From the NCBI GenBank assembly GCA_910584585.1, contig CAJUBP010000001.1, positions 193,275-257,274 on the forward strand: 64,000 bases of DNA, in the 5' to 3' direction. The stretch is from an uncultured Lachnospiraceae bacterium. GTDB lineage: Bacteria > Bacillota > Clostridia > Lachnospirales > Lachnospiraceae. A program made the position numbers and the translations under genes. Below the pieces are notes generated by a model, which made no database searches, was not told where the DNA came from, and saw nothing but the letters and a program-made list of their open reading frames with translations. Shown here one piece after another: positions 34,464 through 42,721 of this stretch. Numbering within the stretch: position 1 is the stretch's first letter; each line of letters begins with the position of its first letter.

Positions 34464-35312
34464 TCAAGCGGTTTTCAAATACTGCTTCAAATCCTCCATT
34501 TGTTTCCTGGCCTGCTGATATCCCTCTTCGTACAGAACGGTCAGCTTCTTTGGATCTGACTCGGTTCTTCCGACCCCGTGCGTAGTCTCCGGCGCAATCA
34601 CGAAGATTTCTCCGGCCTGTTCCCGCTCCATCAATTCCTGAATGCATGCATTGTACCGTTCGGGCCTGCTCTTAATGTCCTCTGCAACCTTCGGATATTT
34701 CTTATATAACTTCCGGGATATGTCTCCGGCCCGCTCCGTTTTCTTCACATAGCCCCGTTCTCTGGTAAGGATCACGATATTCTTATCGCAGCCTTCCTGG
34801 ATGGCATGTTTGTAGGGAACAGAGTCAGACAGGCCGCCGTCCAGATAATAATGTCTTCCCACTTTCACGGGCTGAAACAATATGGGCAGGGCACAGCTTG
34901 CCACTACCACGTCAAATTTATCGTCCCTTCTGGGCACTTCCAGATATTCCGGTTCTCCGGTGTGGATGTTTGTCACGCATGCTTCCACCTTCCCCGGAAA
35001 AGCCTCAAACGCGTCATAGTCAAAGGCCTCCAGTTTGTTGGGTACTTCTCCGAATACGAAAGGGATATTGTAAAAGCTTCGATCCTTCAGCAAATGGCGC
35101 ATTCCCATATACCGTTTGTCATTCATATATTTCTGCGCAATCTGCAGATTTCTGCCTTTCTGTTTTGCCAGATAGGACACTCCGTAAGCAATGCCCGCTG
35201 ACACCCCGATAAAATAGTCCGGCATGATGTTTTCCTCTAAAAACGCGTCTGTGACGCCGCAGCTGAACAAAGTCCGGCTTGCGCCGCCTTCCATGGTAAT
35301 TCCGAGTTTCAT
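34464..35312 (-). CDS. Patatin-like phospholipase family protein
   Basis: 282-residue patatin-fold lipase (YjjU/RssA type) with a Ser-Asp dyad: oxyanion loop EGGASR at residues 8-13, nucleophile elbow FIGVSAGIAYG and the Asp motif YLDGGLSDSVP. It would release fatty acids from glycerolipids in the cytoplasm; the natural substrate is unknown. Start ATG 35312 follows GAAAGGAA. No signal peptide. Confidence 0.92.
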   Translation of the reverse strand: MKLGITMEGGASRTLFSCGVTDAFLEENIMPDYFIGVSAGIAYGVSYLAKQKGRNLQIAQKYMNDKRYMGMRHLLKDRSFYNIPFVFGEVPNKLEAFDYDAFEAFPGKVEACVTNIHTGEPEYLEVPRRDDKFDVVVASCALPILFQPVKVGRHYYLDGGLSDSVPYKHAIQEGCDKNIVILTRERGYVKKTERAGDISRKLYKKYPKVAEDIKSRPERYNACIQELMEREQAGEIFVIAPETTHGVGRTESDPKKLTVLYEEGYQQARKQMEDLKQYLKTA

Positions 35313-35592
35313 TCTATATTCATTCCTTTCTTTGACTTCGTTTTGCCGTTAGTATTTTACCTCATTTTATTTTGGTTTACAACAATAATCTTTTACTGTT
35401 TGCTCATCCTAAATATTCGTTTATAGCTTCGTTTATAGACTAACTTGGTCATTTTGCTTAATCCTCTTTCCAAAAGATGCACGGGTTAAGTTAAAACGCT
35501 TATATCCAAAACCATTATTTGAAAAATAAACGCTGTTTTTTAGGCGTAATCATGGTGCCTTGTTTTGATACAGTTTTGGACTTAACAAGTCA

Positions 35593-35667
35593 CTAGCTGC
35601 CGCTTGTGAGAAGATTGGTGTATATAACTTTGCGGTACTGCTTCAGATAGTCCATATGCCACTGTCC
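35593..35667 (-). pseudogene. Remnant of transposon protein TnpV
   Basis: A minus-strand frame of 24 codons reads GQWHMDYLKQYRK, VIYTNLLTSGS and then stops. This matches the middle of TnpV-type proteins encoded by clostridial mobilisable transposons, with stop codons at both ends. It lies in the 777-bp gap after the patatin gene and next to the type I toxin locus. The rest of 35330-35590 shows no gene. Confidence 0.5.
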
Positions 35668-35702
35668 CTACACGGAGAAATCCAAAGAGTGAAAAAAGGA
35701 GA

Positions 35703-35731
35703 TTGCCGAACGGCATAAGGTATGCTACAAT
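35703..35731 (+). promoter_or_regulatory. Promoter of the type I toxin mRNA
   Basis: TTGCCG (35703-35708), 17-bp spacer, TACAAT (35726-35731). It gives a leader of about 60 nt before the toxin start. Confidence 0.7.
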
Positions 35732-35799
35732 CTGTAAATGGAGTAATCGTGTTGCAGGGTGGGCTGACCTTCCGTTTTTACAGAATGGGGGTGATGCCT

Positions 35800-35889
35800 A
35801 TGAAAAATCATTTTGATTTTAAGGACGTAATGACTTTTGGTCTGTTCCTTTTGGCATTGCTTACGTTCGTTTTTACGTTTTGTAAGTAG
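35800..35889 (+). CDS. Holin-like type I toxin peptide
   Basis: A 29-residue membrane peptide: MKNHFDFKDVMTFG, LFLLALLTFVFTFCK. One hydrophobic helix preceded by a short charged head matches the putative holin-like toxin family (TxpA/BsrG-like group). The ribosome binding site GGGGGTG suits ATG 35800; an ATG two codons earlier (35794) is too close to it. The leader segment GGTGGGCTGACC (near 35758) can pair with GGTCAACCCACC (near 35956) in the 3' UTR, 11 of 12 positions, a long-range fold typical of type I toxin mRNAs. Overproduction would depolarise the membrane; antisense control is by the RNA that follows. Confidence 0.75.
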   Translation: MKNHFDFKDVMTFGLFLLALLTFVFTFCK

Positions 35890-35899
35890 CCATACATAG

Positions 35900-35986
35900 A
35901 AAAACCACCCTTAAACTTTGACGAGTAGCAGGGTGGAATTTCTACTTTATTATTCGGTCAACCCACCTTGTGGGCGGTTGCTCCTT
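35900..35986 (-). ncRNA. Antisense antitoxin RNA of the type I locus
   Basis: A predicted RNA of about 87 nt transcribed against the toxin mRNA 3' UTR. Minus-strand promoter TTGATT (36021-36016), 17 bp, TATACT (35998-35993). The 5' hairpin has CCCAC/GTGGG arms. A terminator stem CCACCCT/AGGGTGG (35905-35936) is followed by TTTTT. The overlap with the toxin mRNA is confined to the region after the stop codon, as in txpA/ratA and bsrG/SR4. Confidence 0.65.
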
Positions 35987-35992
35987 TTCTAT

Positions 35993-36021
35993 AGTATAAT
36001 ATTTCTGAATCTGAAAATCAA
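35993..36021 (-). promoter_or_regulatory. Promoter of the antisense antitoxin RNA
   Basis: TTGATT and TATACT with a 17-bp spacer on the minus strand, a stronger match to consensus than the toxin promoter, as expected when antitoxin RNA is in excess. Confidence 0.7.
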
Positions 36022-36089
36022 CATTTTTTTGAAATCTCAACAGATGTCTCGGTAAACGTGTTACTTTTCACGGGGTAACGAGTATCCTG

Positions 36090-37787
36090 TTACGGAACCT
36101 GAAAAACCCTCTTTAAGACCTCTTCCGCCCCCATATTCCTAATTCCTTCTTCATCCGAAAGCACCTGCGGACTCCAACGCATCTGGCCGGAACCCGCCAG
36201 ATAGGAGGCGCTCCTTGCGCAGTTCGGAAATTTCCGGTACCAGTTCAGATAATAAGTTCTCATATAAGATTCCGCCAGCTCCACCGCCTGACTTCTTCCC
36301 CCTCCCGGCAGGCTGGTTCCGCACAACAGCACGCCGGGCGGGCTTGCGTGAAGCAGCACAACGCTTCCGTCCCCGCACATTCCCATAGAAATCCACACAT
36401 GGCCTTTCATACTCATAATGTCCCCCGGTTTCCACTCTGTTACAGAATCAGCCGGGGCATAGCTTCCAAACCCTTTCCTGGCAAAGCTTTCCGCCATCCC
36501 TCCGGCTTTTTCCACATAACCTGCCCTGCCGTTTACGTTTTCCATCACATTATATACCACAAACCCCACATAGCCGGAACAATCCAGTCCGTCATGAATC
36601 TGGTAACGGGTATTTTGATAATTATAAGAGCTGTCCTGCCTTTCATAAAAGGCTCTCCAGCGGGGACTCTCTCCAATGCTCACAGCTTCGATGCCGGCGC
36701 CGGTGTCCGCTTCATTCCAGCCGCCTCCCCATACATACATGGTATGCCCCAGAGGTATTTTGGCAGTGAGCAAAAGATTCAGCAGAGAACGTTTTCCCGG
36801 CTGGGCCGCAGTCTGGGGCCGGGTCTTTTTTATCTTTTTGCTTCCGGCTTTGCTGACTTTTCCATAGGCTTTTTTCCCGCCAATGGTTTTATAGGCCTTA
36901 ACCCTGACGTAATATTTTTTCCCTTCCCTCAGATTTTCCAGCGTAACAGAATTTGTTTTATTTTTAGATAGAATTCTTTTTTTCACATGCTTTTTAAAAT
37001 TGGGGTCCATAGAATATTCCAGCGCGTAGCCGTCTGCCTCCTTCTGCCTTTTCCAGGATACGGTAAGCTGACCGGGGGAAAGACTTTTGACAGAAAGGAT
37101 TTTTGCGGCCTTTGGCACAACCCGGACAGAAACTTTTTTCCGGGCTGTCTTATAATCTCTGTTCCCGGCCGTAATCGTAATGGACGCTTCCCCGCATTTT
37201 AAAACGGTAACTCTGCCGCTGCTGCTGACTTTTGCCACCTTTGGGTTATTGCTTTTGAATTTCATGGGGCATCTGGCAGAAGCTTTGAGGGAAAAAGCTC
37301 TGCTATTGTAGGGCCTGGTATAAGAATCTTTTGGAGTCTTCAGCCTGGCATTTCCCTTTTTTACCGTCAGCTTAATTGTTTTGAAAGCCTCTGCATATTC
37401 ATCTGTGGCCGAAGCATGAATGGTAATTTCAGCAGCTCCCGTCCCTGCAAGCGTAACTTCGCCTGTGAATGGATCGATATCCGCCACTTCTGGATTTTGG
37501 CTGCTAAAACTTAACTGACCGCCGCCATTTGCCCTTGCTTGTAAAAAGAAAGGGGGATCCCCCATTTTCTTAGACACATCGGCGGCTTCAATTGCCTGCG
37601 TTTTCTTGGCCGAAGCAGACGGCAGCCTGGAAGGCTCCGACGGGGTCACATACAACTTGCGGGAATGACTTTCCGAATACGCGCCCATTTCCCCGGCAAG
37701 ACTTTGGACTGCGGCAAAAGGCAGCCATAAACCGGAACACAATGCCAGTATAAGCAGCAAACGATATGTAATTTTCTTATTTTTCAT
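36090..37787 (-). CDS. Secreted Ig-like/fibronectin protein with C-terminal NlpC/P60- or CHAP-type cysteine peptidase
   Basis: 565-residue secreted protein. Signal peptide 1-31 (LLLILALCSGLWLPFAAV), two bacterial Ig-like (BIG2) domains at about 95-225, each ending in the SITITAGN-like strand, a fibronectin III domain at about 235-325, then a papain-like peptidase from about 350. The peptidase shows GLDCSGYVGFVVYN (nucleophile Cys) and KGHVWISMG (His). It probably cleaves peptidoglycan peptides, with the Ig domains as spacers. Start ATG 37787 follows GAAAGGAAAC. Alone on its strand. Confidence 0.9.
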   Translation of the reverse strand: MKNKKITYRLLLILALCSGLWLPFAAVQSLAGEMGAYSESHSRKLYVTPSEPSRLPSASAKKTQAIEAADVSKKMGDPPFFLQARANGGGQLSFSSQNPEVADIDPFTGEVTLAGTGAAEITIHASATDEYAEAFKTIKLTVKKGNARLKTPKDSYTRPYNSRAFSLKASARCPMKFKSNNPKVAKVSSSGRVTVLKCGEASITITAGNRDYKTARKKVSVRVVPKAAKILSVKSLSPGQLTVSWKRQKEADGYALEYSMDPNFKKHVKKRILSKNKTNSVTLENLREGKKYYVRVKAYKTIGGKKAYGKVSKAGSKKIKKTRPQTAAQPGKRSLLNLLLTAKIPLGHTMYVWGGGWNEADTGAGIEAVSIGESPRWRAFYERQDSSYNYQNTRYQIHDGLDCSGYVGFVVYNVMENVNGRAGYVEKAGGMAESFARKGFGSYAPADSVTEWKPGDIMSMKGHVWISMGMCGDGSVVLLHASPPGVLLCGTSLPGGGRSQAVELAESYMRTYYLNWYRKFPNCARSASYLAGSGQMRWSPQVLSDEEGIRNMGAEEVLKRVFQVP

Positions 37788-37821
37788 ATGTTTCCTTTCT
37801 ATGAATGAAGACGCGGCAGAA

Positions 37822-38019
37822 TCAGTGTAACAAAACGATACAGCATATCCCCATTATAACAAAAATACATCCCTCAATTCTTGTACTGATTTTATACAAT
37901 TCTGAAGGTTCATTGGATCTGTCACTTTTCCAGCCCTCTGTAATTTGAAAAACCGTTGAGGGGCTGAGCACCATTAACAGGCCTATGCCTAAAAATATAA
38001 TTCCCAGCAGTATATACAT
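37822..38019 (-). CDS. Small membrane protein, DUF6199-like
   Basis: 65-residue protein with two hydrophobic segments (MYILLGIIFLGIGLLMVL and a C-terminal FVIMGICCIVLL) around a soluble loop, ITEGWKSDRSNEPSELY. The GW...PS pattern recalls the DUF6199 group. Start ATG 38019 follows AAGGTG; a longer frame to 38049 lacks a ribosome binding site. Function unknown. Confidence 0.7.
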   Translation of the reverse strand: MYILLGIIFLGIGLLMVLSPSTVFQITEGWKSDRSNEPSELYKISTRIEGCIFVIMGICCIVLLH

Positions 38020-38180
38020 ATGATTCACCTTAAACTTCCGAGTTCTCAATTTAACTTTTTCCTATTATATTATATACAAAAACATGGGATTTTTCAATTC
38101 ACAAACTGCCGGATTGGAATATAAGCGTGTTTGAAAAAGGCTCTAATACAAAAGAAATGCAAAACTCCTTTCCCCGGCAC

Positions 38181-38208
38181 TTGTAAATTTTTTCCAAATG
38201 GGTATAAT
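38181..38208 (+). promoter_or_regulatory. Promoter of the 86-residue protein gene
   Basis: TTGTAA (38181-38186), 16-bp spacer, TATAAT (38203-38208). Confidence 0.6.
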
Positions 38209-38267
38209 AAAATGCAGGCAGCATTTTTTAACGATACAACCAACACAGGGGAGGGGAAACAACTATC

Positions 38268-38528
38268 ATGAAACAGACACAGGAAATCAAAATGACCTAT
38301 TCCGGCCTGCTGGCCCAGAAAGACGGAAGCAAAATTGTACGGGTGGTCTTCGAGCGGGGCAAAGACTTTGCAGAAGGAATTGTTCCCTCCGGCAAAATGG
38401 AAAAGTCCTCCGGCTTTACGCCGGAAGAATTAAAGCAGCTGAGCGATTATCTCATCCAAAACGGAGACGACATTCTTGCGAAAGCCAAAGAAGTGAATCC
38501 CCTGCGAAACTGGATGAGGAAAAAATAA
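38268..38528 (+). CDS. Conserved small soluble protein
   Basis: 86-residue protein, not recognised. It has a beta-rich first half, KIVRVVFERGKDFAEGIVP, and a helical second half, FTPEELKQLSDYLIQNGDDI. A ribosome binding site (GAGGGGAAAC) and a clear promoter support it as a real gene. Alone between two convergent or divergent neighbours and followed by a strong hairpin. Confidence 0.75.
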   Translation: MKQTQEIKMTYSGLLAQKDGSKIVRVVFERGKDFAEGIVPSGKMEKSSGFTPEELKQLSDYLIQNGDDILAKAKEVNPLRNWMRKK

Positions 38529-38575
38529 CACGCTCTAACGAAGCAGGATAGGAACCCTGTAACAGATTGGGATAA

Positions 38576-38634
38576 ACACAGAAATACCGAACAGCTCTTT
38601 GGCACCCGCGCCTGAACCATTCGGTATTCTGTGT
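38576..38634. terminator. Hairpin between convergent genes
   Basis: ACACAGAAATACCGAA (38576-38591) pairs with TTCGGTATTCTGTGT (38620-38634) with a single bulge. The spacer of 28 nt is long for a terminator and there is no T run, so it may instead be a palindromic repeat. Confidence 0.5.
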
Positions 38635-38658
38635 CTCGCAGTATATTTATAACATGCC

Positions 38659-39312
38659 CTAAAATTCTTTCTTTTCCATAATGCAGATACTAATTCTCAC
38701 AGATATCAACAGCAGTACAGCCGCAATGCCTGCGGTTACCGCAACTGTAGCTCCCCAACTCAGCTTCGGTATGCTGTCTAACAGGGCATACCAGTCAATT
38801 TTCAAAAAATCCGCTGCTTTTGCAGCAATGATACATACCACAAATACGATTCCCACCGCCGCAATCGACGCGATTCGGCCTTTTTCTCCGCCGAACTTCA
38901 GCTGAAACGGAATCATCATTGCCAACAATATCAGTATCACCGGAAAAATCTCCAGGGCGATCAGCAGCGTATCCTGGGCGGAGTTGGTCTTTCTCACCTC
39001 TCCGCTCACCGCGGCAATCAAAACGGAAAACAGCCAGCAGCTTCCTCCCATCAGAAAGCCGAATCCATACTTTTCCGCCACATACCTGCTTCTTGTCACC
39101 GGCAGAGAAAACAGAAACGCGTTGCCGTTGTCAAATTCATCATAATTAATGGTACTCAGCGTAAAAAGCGCGCCGATAAAGGTCATATAACTGATAATAA
39201 ATGTGGTATCTTTGGCGACACTCACTAGCATCAGCGCAATAAATCCAATGGTCGTAAAAAACTTTTTCTGATTCAGCATCAGTTTCATATCTTTAATCAG
39301 TAATCCTTTCAT
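38659..39312 (-). CDS. ABC-2 type transporter permease
   Basis: 217-residue membrane protein with six hydrophobic segments, FTTIGFIALMLVSVAKDTTF at the start and the ABC-2 permease pattern DEFDNGNAFLFSLPVTRSRYV. It works with the ATPase encoded just upstream. Substrate unknown; the GntR (YtrA-type) regulator suggests cell-envelope stress or antibiotic peptides. Third gene of a three-gene operon. Confidence 0.9.
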   Translation of the reverse strand: MKGLLIKDMKLMLNQKKFFTTIGFIALMLVSVAKDTTFIISYMTFIGALFTLSTINYDEFDNGNAFLFSLPVTRSRYVAEKYGFGFLMGGSCWLFSVLIAAVSGEVRKTNSAQDTLLIALEIFPVILILLAMMIPFQLKFGGEKGRIASIAAVGIVFVVCIIAAKAADFLKIDWYALLDSIPKLSWGATVAVTAGIAAVLLLISVRISICIMEKKEF

Positions 39313-39350
39313 TCTGCATCTCCCTTTCCCAAATATCTGAAATGATTCCG

Positions 39351-40214
39351 CTATACATAGTTCTTTTCTCCCCGGATCATCATGGTAATTACCTCATCTA
39401 CTGTGCCTTTCTCTATGGCAATCTGCGGATAATTTTCCAGATAATACCGTTTCTGATTCGTCAGGCAGCTGTATCCGAAATTTTCTCTTCTGCGCCGCAG
39501 GATAAACCTCTGATCCAGTTTCTCATATTGGCTGCTGCTCACCTTTATCAAAGCGTAATCGCTCAGCAGCACATCCGTATCTTCATGCAGGATAATTTTC
39601 CCCTCATGTATCATGTAAAGATCATCACACAGGTTTTCCAAGTCACCGGAAATATGGGAACTGATCAGGATAGAACGTTCTTCTTCCGCCTCCATAAATT
39701 CCCGCAGAAGTTCCAGCAGTTCATCTCTTGCAACCACGTCAAGCCCCACCGTAGGCTCATCCAGAATCAGAAGCTTTGCCTGGTGGGAAACGGCTGCTAT
39801 CACTTTCAGCTTTGCCTTCATCCCGGTAGAAAATTCTTTGATTTTCTTATCCATCGGCAGCCCGAACCGCTGCGCCTCTTTAATGAAAAAGGATTTGTCA
39901 AAGGTATCGTAGAGATTTGCCAGCACCGGAACAATATCATGAACATCCAGGTATCCGCTGAACCCGGAGTCCGAAAGAACCACCCCCAGCTTCTGTTTGT
40001 CTTGGACTGTAAATTCATCCACATCTTTGCCGAACAGCTCCACTTTCCCGCCGTCCCTGTGAATCAGCCCTAAAATTGCCTTAAATGTGGTGCTCTTTCC
40101 CGCGCCGTTCTGCCCGATCAGCCCGGTCACGCATCCCGGCTTAATTTCCATTGAGCAATCCAGGGTGAAACCCTCATATTTCTTCACTAAATGATCAATC
40201 TTCAACATGTTCAT
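39351..40214 (-). CDS. ABC transporter ATP-binding protein
   Basis: 287-residue ATPase with Walker A GQNGAGKST, signature EFSTGMKAKL, Walker B LLILDEPTVGLD and the H-loop ISSHI. The group is that of YtrB/BcrA/Nat-like exporters that pair with ABC-2 permeases. Its ATG overlaps the stop of the GntR gene by 4 bp. Confidence 0.95.
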   Translation of the reverse strand: MNMLKIDHLVKKYEGFTLDCSMEIKPGCVTGLIGQNGAGKSTTFKAILGLIHRDGGKVELFGKDVDEFTVQDKQKLGVVLSDSGFSGYLDVHDIVPVLANLYDTFDKSFFIKEAQRFGLPMDKKIKEFSTGMKAKLKVIAAVSHQAKLLILDEPTVGLDVVARDELLELLREFMEAEEERSILISSHISGDLENLCDDLYMIHEGKIILHEDTDVLLSDYALIKVSSSQYEKLDQRFILRRRRENFGYSCLTNQKRYYLENYPQIAIEKGTVDEVITMMIRGEKNYV

Positions 40215-40582
40215 CCCTCCAAAATCAACTCAAACAAGCTTCTGATGTCTTCGTCACTGATTCCATATCTTCTGCCTTTTAACACTGCCAGCTCCAAATC
40301 CGCTTCCAGTTCTTTCTTTTGTTCCTCTAAGAGAAGCTCCTTGTTGGCTGCGGCTACATAAGTCCCTTTTCCATGTACCGTTACGGTAAAACCCTCTGCT
40401 TCCAGGCTGTCATATGCTTTCTTCACCGTTAAAGCGCTGATTTTCAGTTCTTTTGACAATGTGCGGACAGAGGGCAGATTATCATTCTCCTTCAGTTCCC
40501 CTTTGCGGATTGACGTCTTGATCTGATCCACAATCTGTTCATAGATGGGAACCATCAGGGAACTATTTATAATGATGTTCAT
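40211..40582 (-). CDS. GntR family regulator, YtrA subfamily
   Basis: 123-residue repressor consisting of one winged helix (LPSVRTLSKELKISALTVKK) with a short C-terminal tail, the typical YtrA size without a large effector domain. First gene of the ABC operon and translationally coupled to it. A perfect 14-bp inverted repeat in its promoter is the likely operator. Confidence 0.92.
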   Translation of the reverse strand: MNIIINSSLMVPIYEQIVDQIKTSIRKGELKENDNLPSVRTLSKELKISALTVKKAYDSLEAEGFTVTVHGKGTYVAAANKELLLEEQKKELEADLELAVLKGRRYGISDEDIRSLFELILEG

Positions 40583-40604
40583 TCTTTAGTTTCCTCCTTG
40601 TTGT

Positions 40605-40653
40605 AAACAGTATATAACAGTATAAAACTGTTGTCAAGTGTTATATACTGTTT
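40605..40653 (-). promoter_or_regulatory. Promoter and GntR operator of the ABC operon
   Basis: Minus-strand TTGACA (40637-40632), 17 bp, TATACT (40614-40609). Perfect arms AAACAGTATATAAC (40605-40618) and GTTATATACTGTTT (40640-40653) cover the -10 box and the region just before the -35 box, so a bound dimer pair would block both. Confidence 0.8.
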
Positions 40654-40805
40654 ATTCCAAAAAAATTATTTTGGGCAGAAACTTTTCCATCGGTTGAATT
40701 AAAATCAGCGGAATGCTATACTCTATCTATATCCGTAAAATAAATGCGGCAATTACTATGGAAGCTTACTGTAAAAAATAAATGTTCCATTTTATTTTTG
40801 CCGGA

Positions 40806-40905
40806 TTTATACTCACGAGCATACTTATTTGCCAAATAATTTGCTATTTATCTTAAAAATACTGGGATCTGTTGGCAAATTATTTGGCTCACGGGTATAA
40901 AAAGG
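40806..40905. repeat. Head-to-head copies of the TTGGCAAATA/GAGTATAA promoter element
   Basis: A perfect inverted repeat GCCAAATAATTTGC (40831-40844) and GCAAATTATTTGGC (40875-40888) has outer arms TATACTCACGAGC and CTCACGGGTATA. The right half contains TTGGCA (40872-40877), 18 bp, TATAAA (40896-40901), a promoter for the DUF4143 gene. The left half has the same parts on the other strand. The layout is the same as the tadA promoter at 2161-2190. Confidence 0.65.
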
Positions 40906-40919
40906 AATGGGTGATTATT

Positions 40920-42278
40920 ATGAGAGATTTAAAGCGGACGGCCTATCGGGAACTGCTTGCATGGAAGCAGCGGCCAAACCATAAAACCTTAGAAATATCC
41001 GGCGCCAGGCAGACAGGTAAAACTTATCTGGTGAACAAATTTGCAGATGAACAGTATGCCCAAAAAATTTATATAAATCTTCTGGAACTTTCCGGCGAAA
41101 TTTTTCTGGAGCATTACCGGGATATCCGAAAAGAACTGAAAGATGGAAAACGATTTCAGAATCCTGTAAAGGAACTGCTTCTTCGGTTTGAACCTGATTT
41201 TACAGACAGCGCCAAAACCGTGGTAATCATTGATGAAATTCAGGAATCGGCAGAAATCTATAATCGGATTCGGGAATTTACCCGTTATCTGGAAAGCGAT
41301 TTCATCCTGACCGGAAGTTATTTGGGGCGAATCCTGAACAAAGAATTCCGTTATTCCGCCGGAGATATCACATCCCTGGAAATACACACACTGAGTTTTG
41401 AGGAATTTCTGGATGCTTTCGGAAAATCAGAAATCTTCCGGGAACTGGATATTTTTGGTTCCGGAACAGAAGAAACGTATCAGCAAATTTCATTCTGGTA
41501 TGAGATATACAGGCAAATCGGCGGATATCCCTCGGTTGTGCTTAAATATTTATCAACGTCTTCTATTGCGGAGTGCCGGGAAGAATTACAGGAAATCATT
41601 CACCTGTTTACCAACGAAAGCCGCCGCTATTTTGATGATATTCTGGACTATGAAGCCTATGCCAATCTGTTCTGCAGCATTGCCCGCGTCCTGGTGAAAG
41701 AGAAAAAAGGCTTTGAGGCCGGCAGTTTCAGTGAAGAACTGCAGAAAATTACTGCGAAAGATTATTCCAGCAACCTGGGAAAGGCATCTATAAACCGTGC
41801 CATAGACTGGCTGTACAGTTCAGGCATTATCGGATTTGCAGGGAAAATAACCAATTGCAATGTTCTGGACTTCCGGGCAAAAGCCAGATGCTATTTTATG
41901 GATCTTGGGCTTGCCTCTCTGTTCCTGAAACAAATTGGATGTGAAGATTCTGATATCAACGGAATCGTCAATGAAAATTTTGTCTATCTGGATTTGAAAC
42001 GAAGGAGCGGCCCTTTGGGTGAGTTAGCTTTTGAGATGCCTGCTTTTGCCACCTGGGGCGCAGGGGAATTGGATTTTTATACAAAATCTCTAAGCACTGG
42101 CAAAACTTACGCCATTGAGGTGAAATCAGGAAAGAACAGCGGCAAAACTGCAATGGATGTCTTAGAAAAGAAAAAGGCCGATTATGCGCTGATGGCAAAG
42201 GGTAATACTTATGGCGGCGTGAAAGATAAGATTTATACCATTCCTGTTTATGGAATTTCAAAGTTCAGGTTTTCGTAA
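40920..42278 (+). CDS. AAA family ATPase with DUF4143 domain
   Basis: 452-residue protein of the family with an N-terminal AAA_14 ATPase (Walker A SGARQTGKTYL near 30, Walker B VVIIDEIQES near 104, sensor FILTGSY) and a C-terminal DUF4143 nuclease-like fold (WGAGELDFY, YAIEVKSGK, resembling PD-(D/E)XK). The function is not known. Start ATG 40920 has AAGGA 12 bases before it; the upstream TTG at 40872 lies on the promoter itself. Confidence 0.92.
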   Translation: MRDLKRTAYRELLAWKQRPNHKTLEISGARQTGKTYLVNKFADEQYAQKIYINLLELSGEIFLEHYRDIRKELKDGKRFQNPVKELLLRFEPDFTDSAKTVVIIDEIQESAEIYNRIREFTRYLESDFILTGSYLGRILNKEFRYSAGDITSLEIHTLSFEEFLDAFGKSEIFRELDIFGSGTEETYQQISFWYEIYRQIGGYPSVVLKYLSTSSIAECREELQEIIHLFTNESRRYFDDILDYEAYANLFCSIARVLVKEKKGFEAGSFSEELQKITAKDYSSNLGKASINRAIDWLYSSGIIGFAGKITNCNVLDFRAKARCYFMDLGLASLFLKQIGCEDSDINGIVNENFVYLDLKRRSGPLGELAFEMPAFATWGAGELDFYTKSLSTGKTYAIEVKSGKNSGKTAMDVLEKKKADYALMAKGNTYGGVKDKIYTIPVYGISKFRFS

Positions 42279-42339
42279 TAGTCCTAAAAGTAATGGGGCC
42301 GTTATTGTCAGCCTGGTGGTGGCTACAGCCTTTTTCTGT

Positions 42340-42388
42340 ACTTTAACAATTACCGAAGCGGAAATGCCGCTTTGGTAATTGTTAAAGT
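42340..42388. terminator. Long bidirectional hairpin
   Basis: 22-bp arms ACTTTAACAATTACCGAAGC.. (42340-42361) and ..GGTAATTGTTAAAGT (42367-42388) with one mismatch and a 5-nt loop. It lies between the DUF4143 gene and the convergent BIG2 frame, whose last codons it contains. Confidence 0.75.
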
Positions 42389-42721
42389 AATCTTTGCTAT
42401 TCCCTTTTCTTTACCGGTGATTTTTACTTTGGAAGTTACAGCAACTACTTTCTTATTGCTGCCCCTCCAGGATTTCACCGCATCTTTCTCTGTCATGGAA
42501 ATAACTTTTACTGCGGTTGTCGACCGTTTCACCTGCAAAGGGATTTTTTTTGCATTCAGCTTGATAGTTGGTTTCAGTTTATCTGTATTTTGTGTCTCTG
42601 CGGTATTGCAAGTTTTGCATATCCTGTCCTGATCCCTTGTTTCAGCGCAGTTGACGCCTCTTGACACTTGATTAAATGTCCAGCAAATCAGCAATCCCAG
42701 AGAAATCAATATACAAATCAT
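42350..42721 (-). CDS. Secreted BIG2-like domain protein, probably truncated
   Basis: 123 residues: a signal-like segment MICILISLGLLICWTF, a Cys/Thr-rich linker, then one bacterial Ig-like domain (KIPLQVKRSTTAVKV, SWRGSNKKVVAVTSK, GIAKITLTITK). The end runs into the 42340-42388 hairpin, and the start overlaps the Uma2 gene by 50 bp, so it may be the remains of a larger surface protein. The expression signal is unclear. Confidence 0.5.
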   Translation of the reverse strand: MICILISLGLLICWTFNQVSRGVNCAETRDQDRICKTCNTAETQNTDKLKPTIKLNAKKIPLQVKRSTTAVKVISMTEKDAVKSWRGSNKKVVAVTSKVKITGKEKGIAKITLTITKAAFPLR

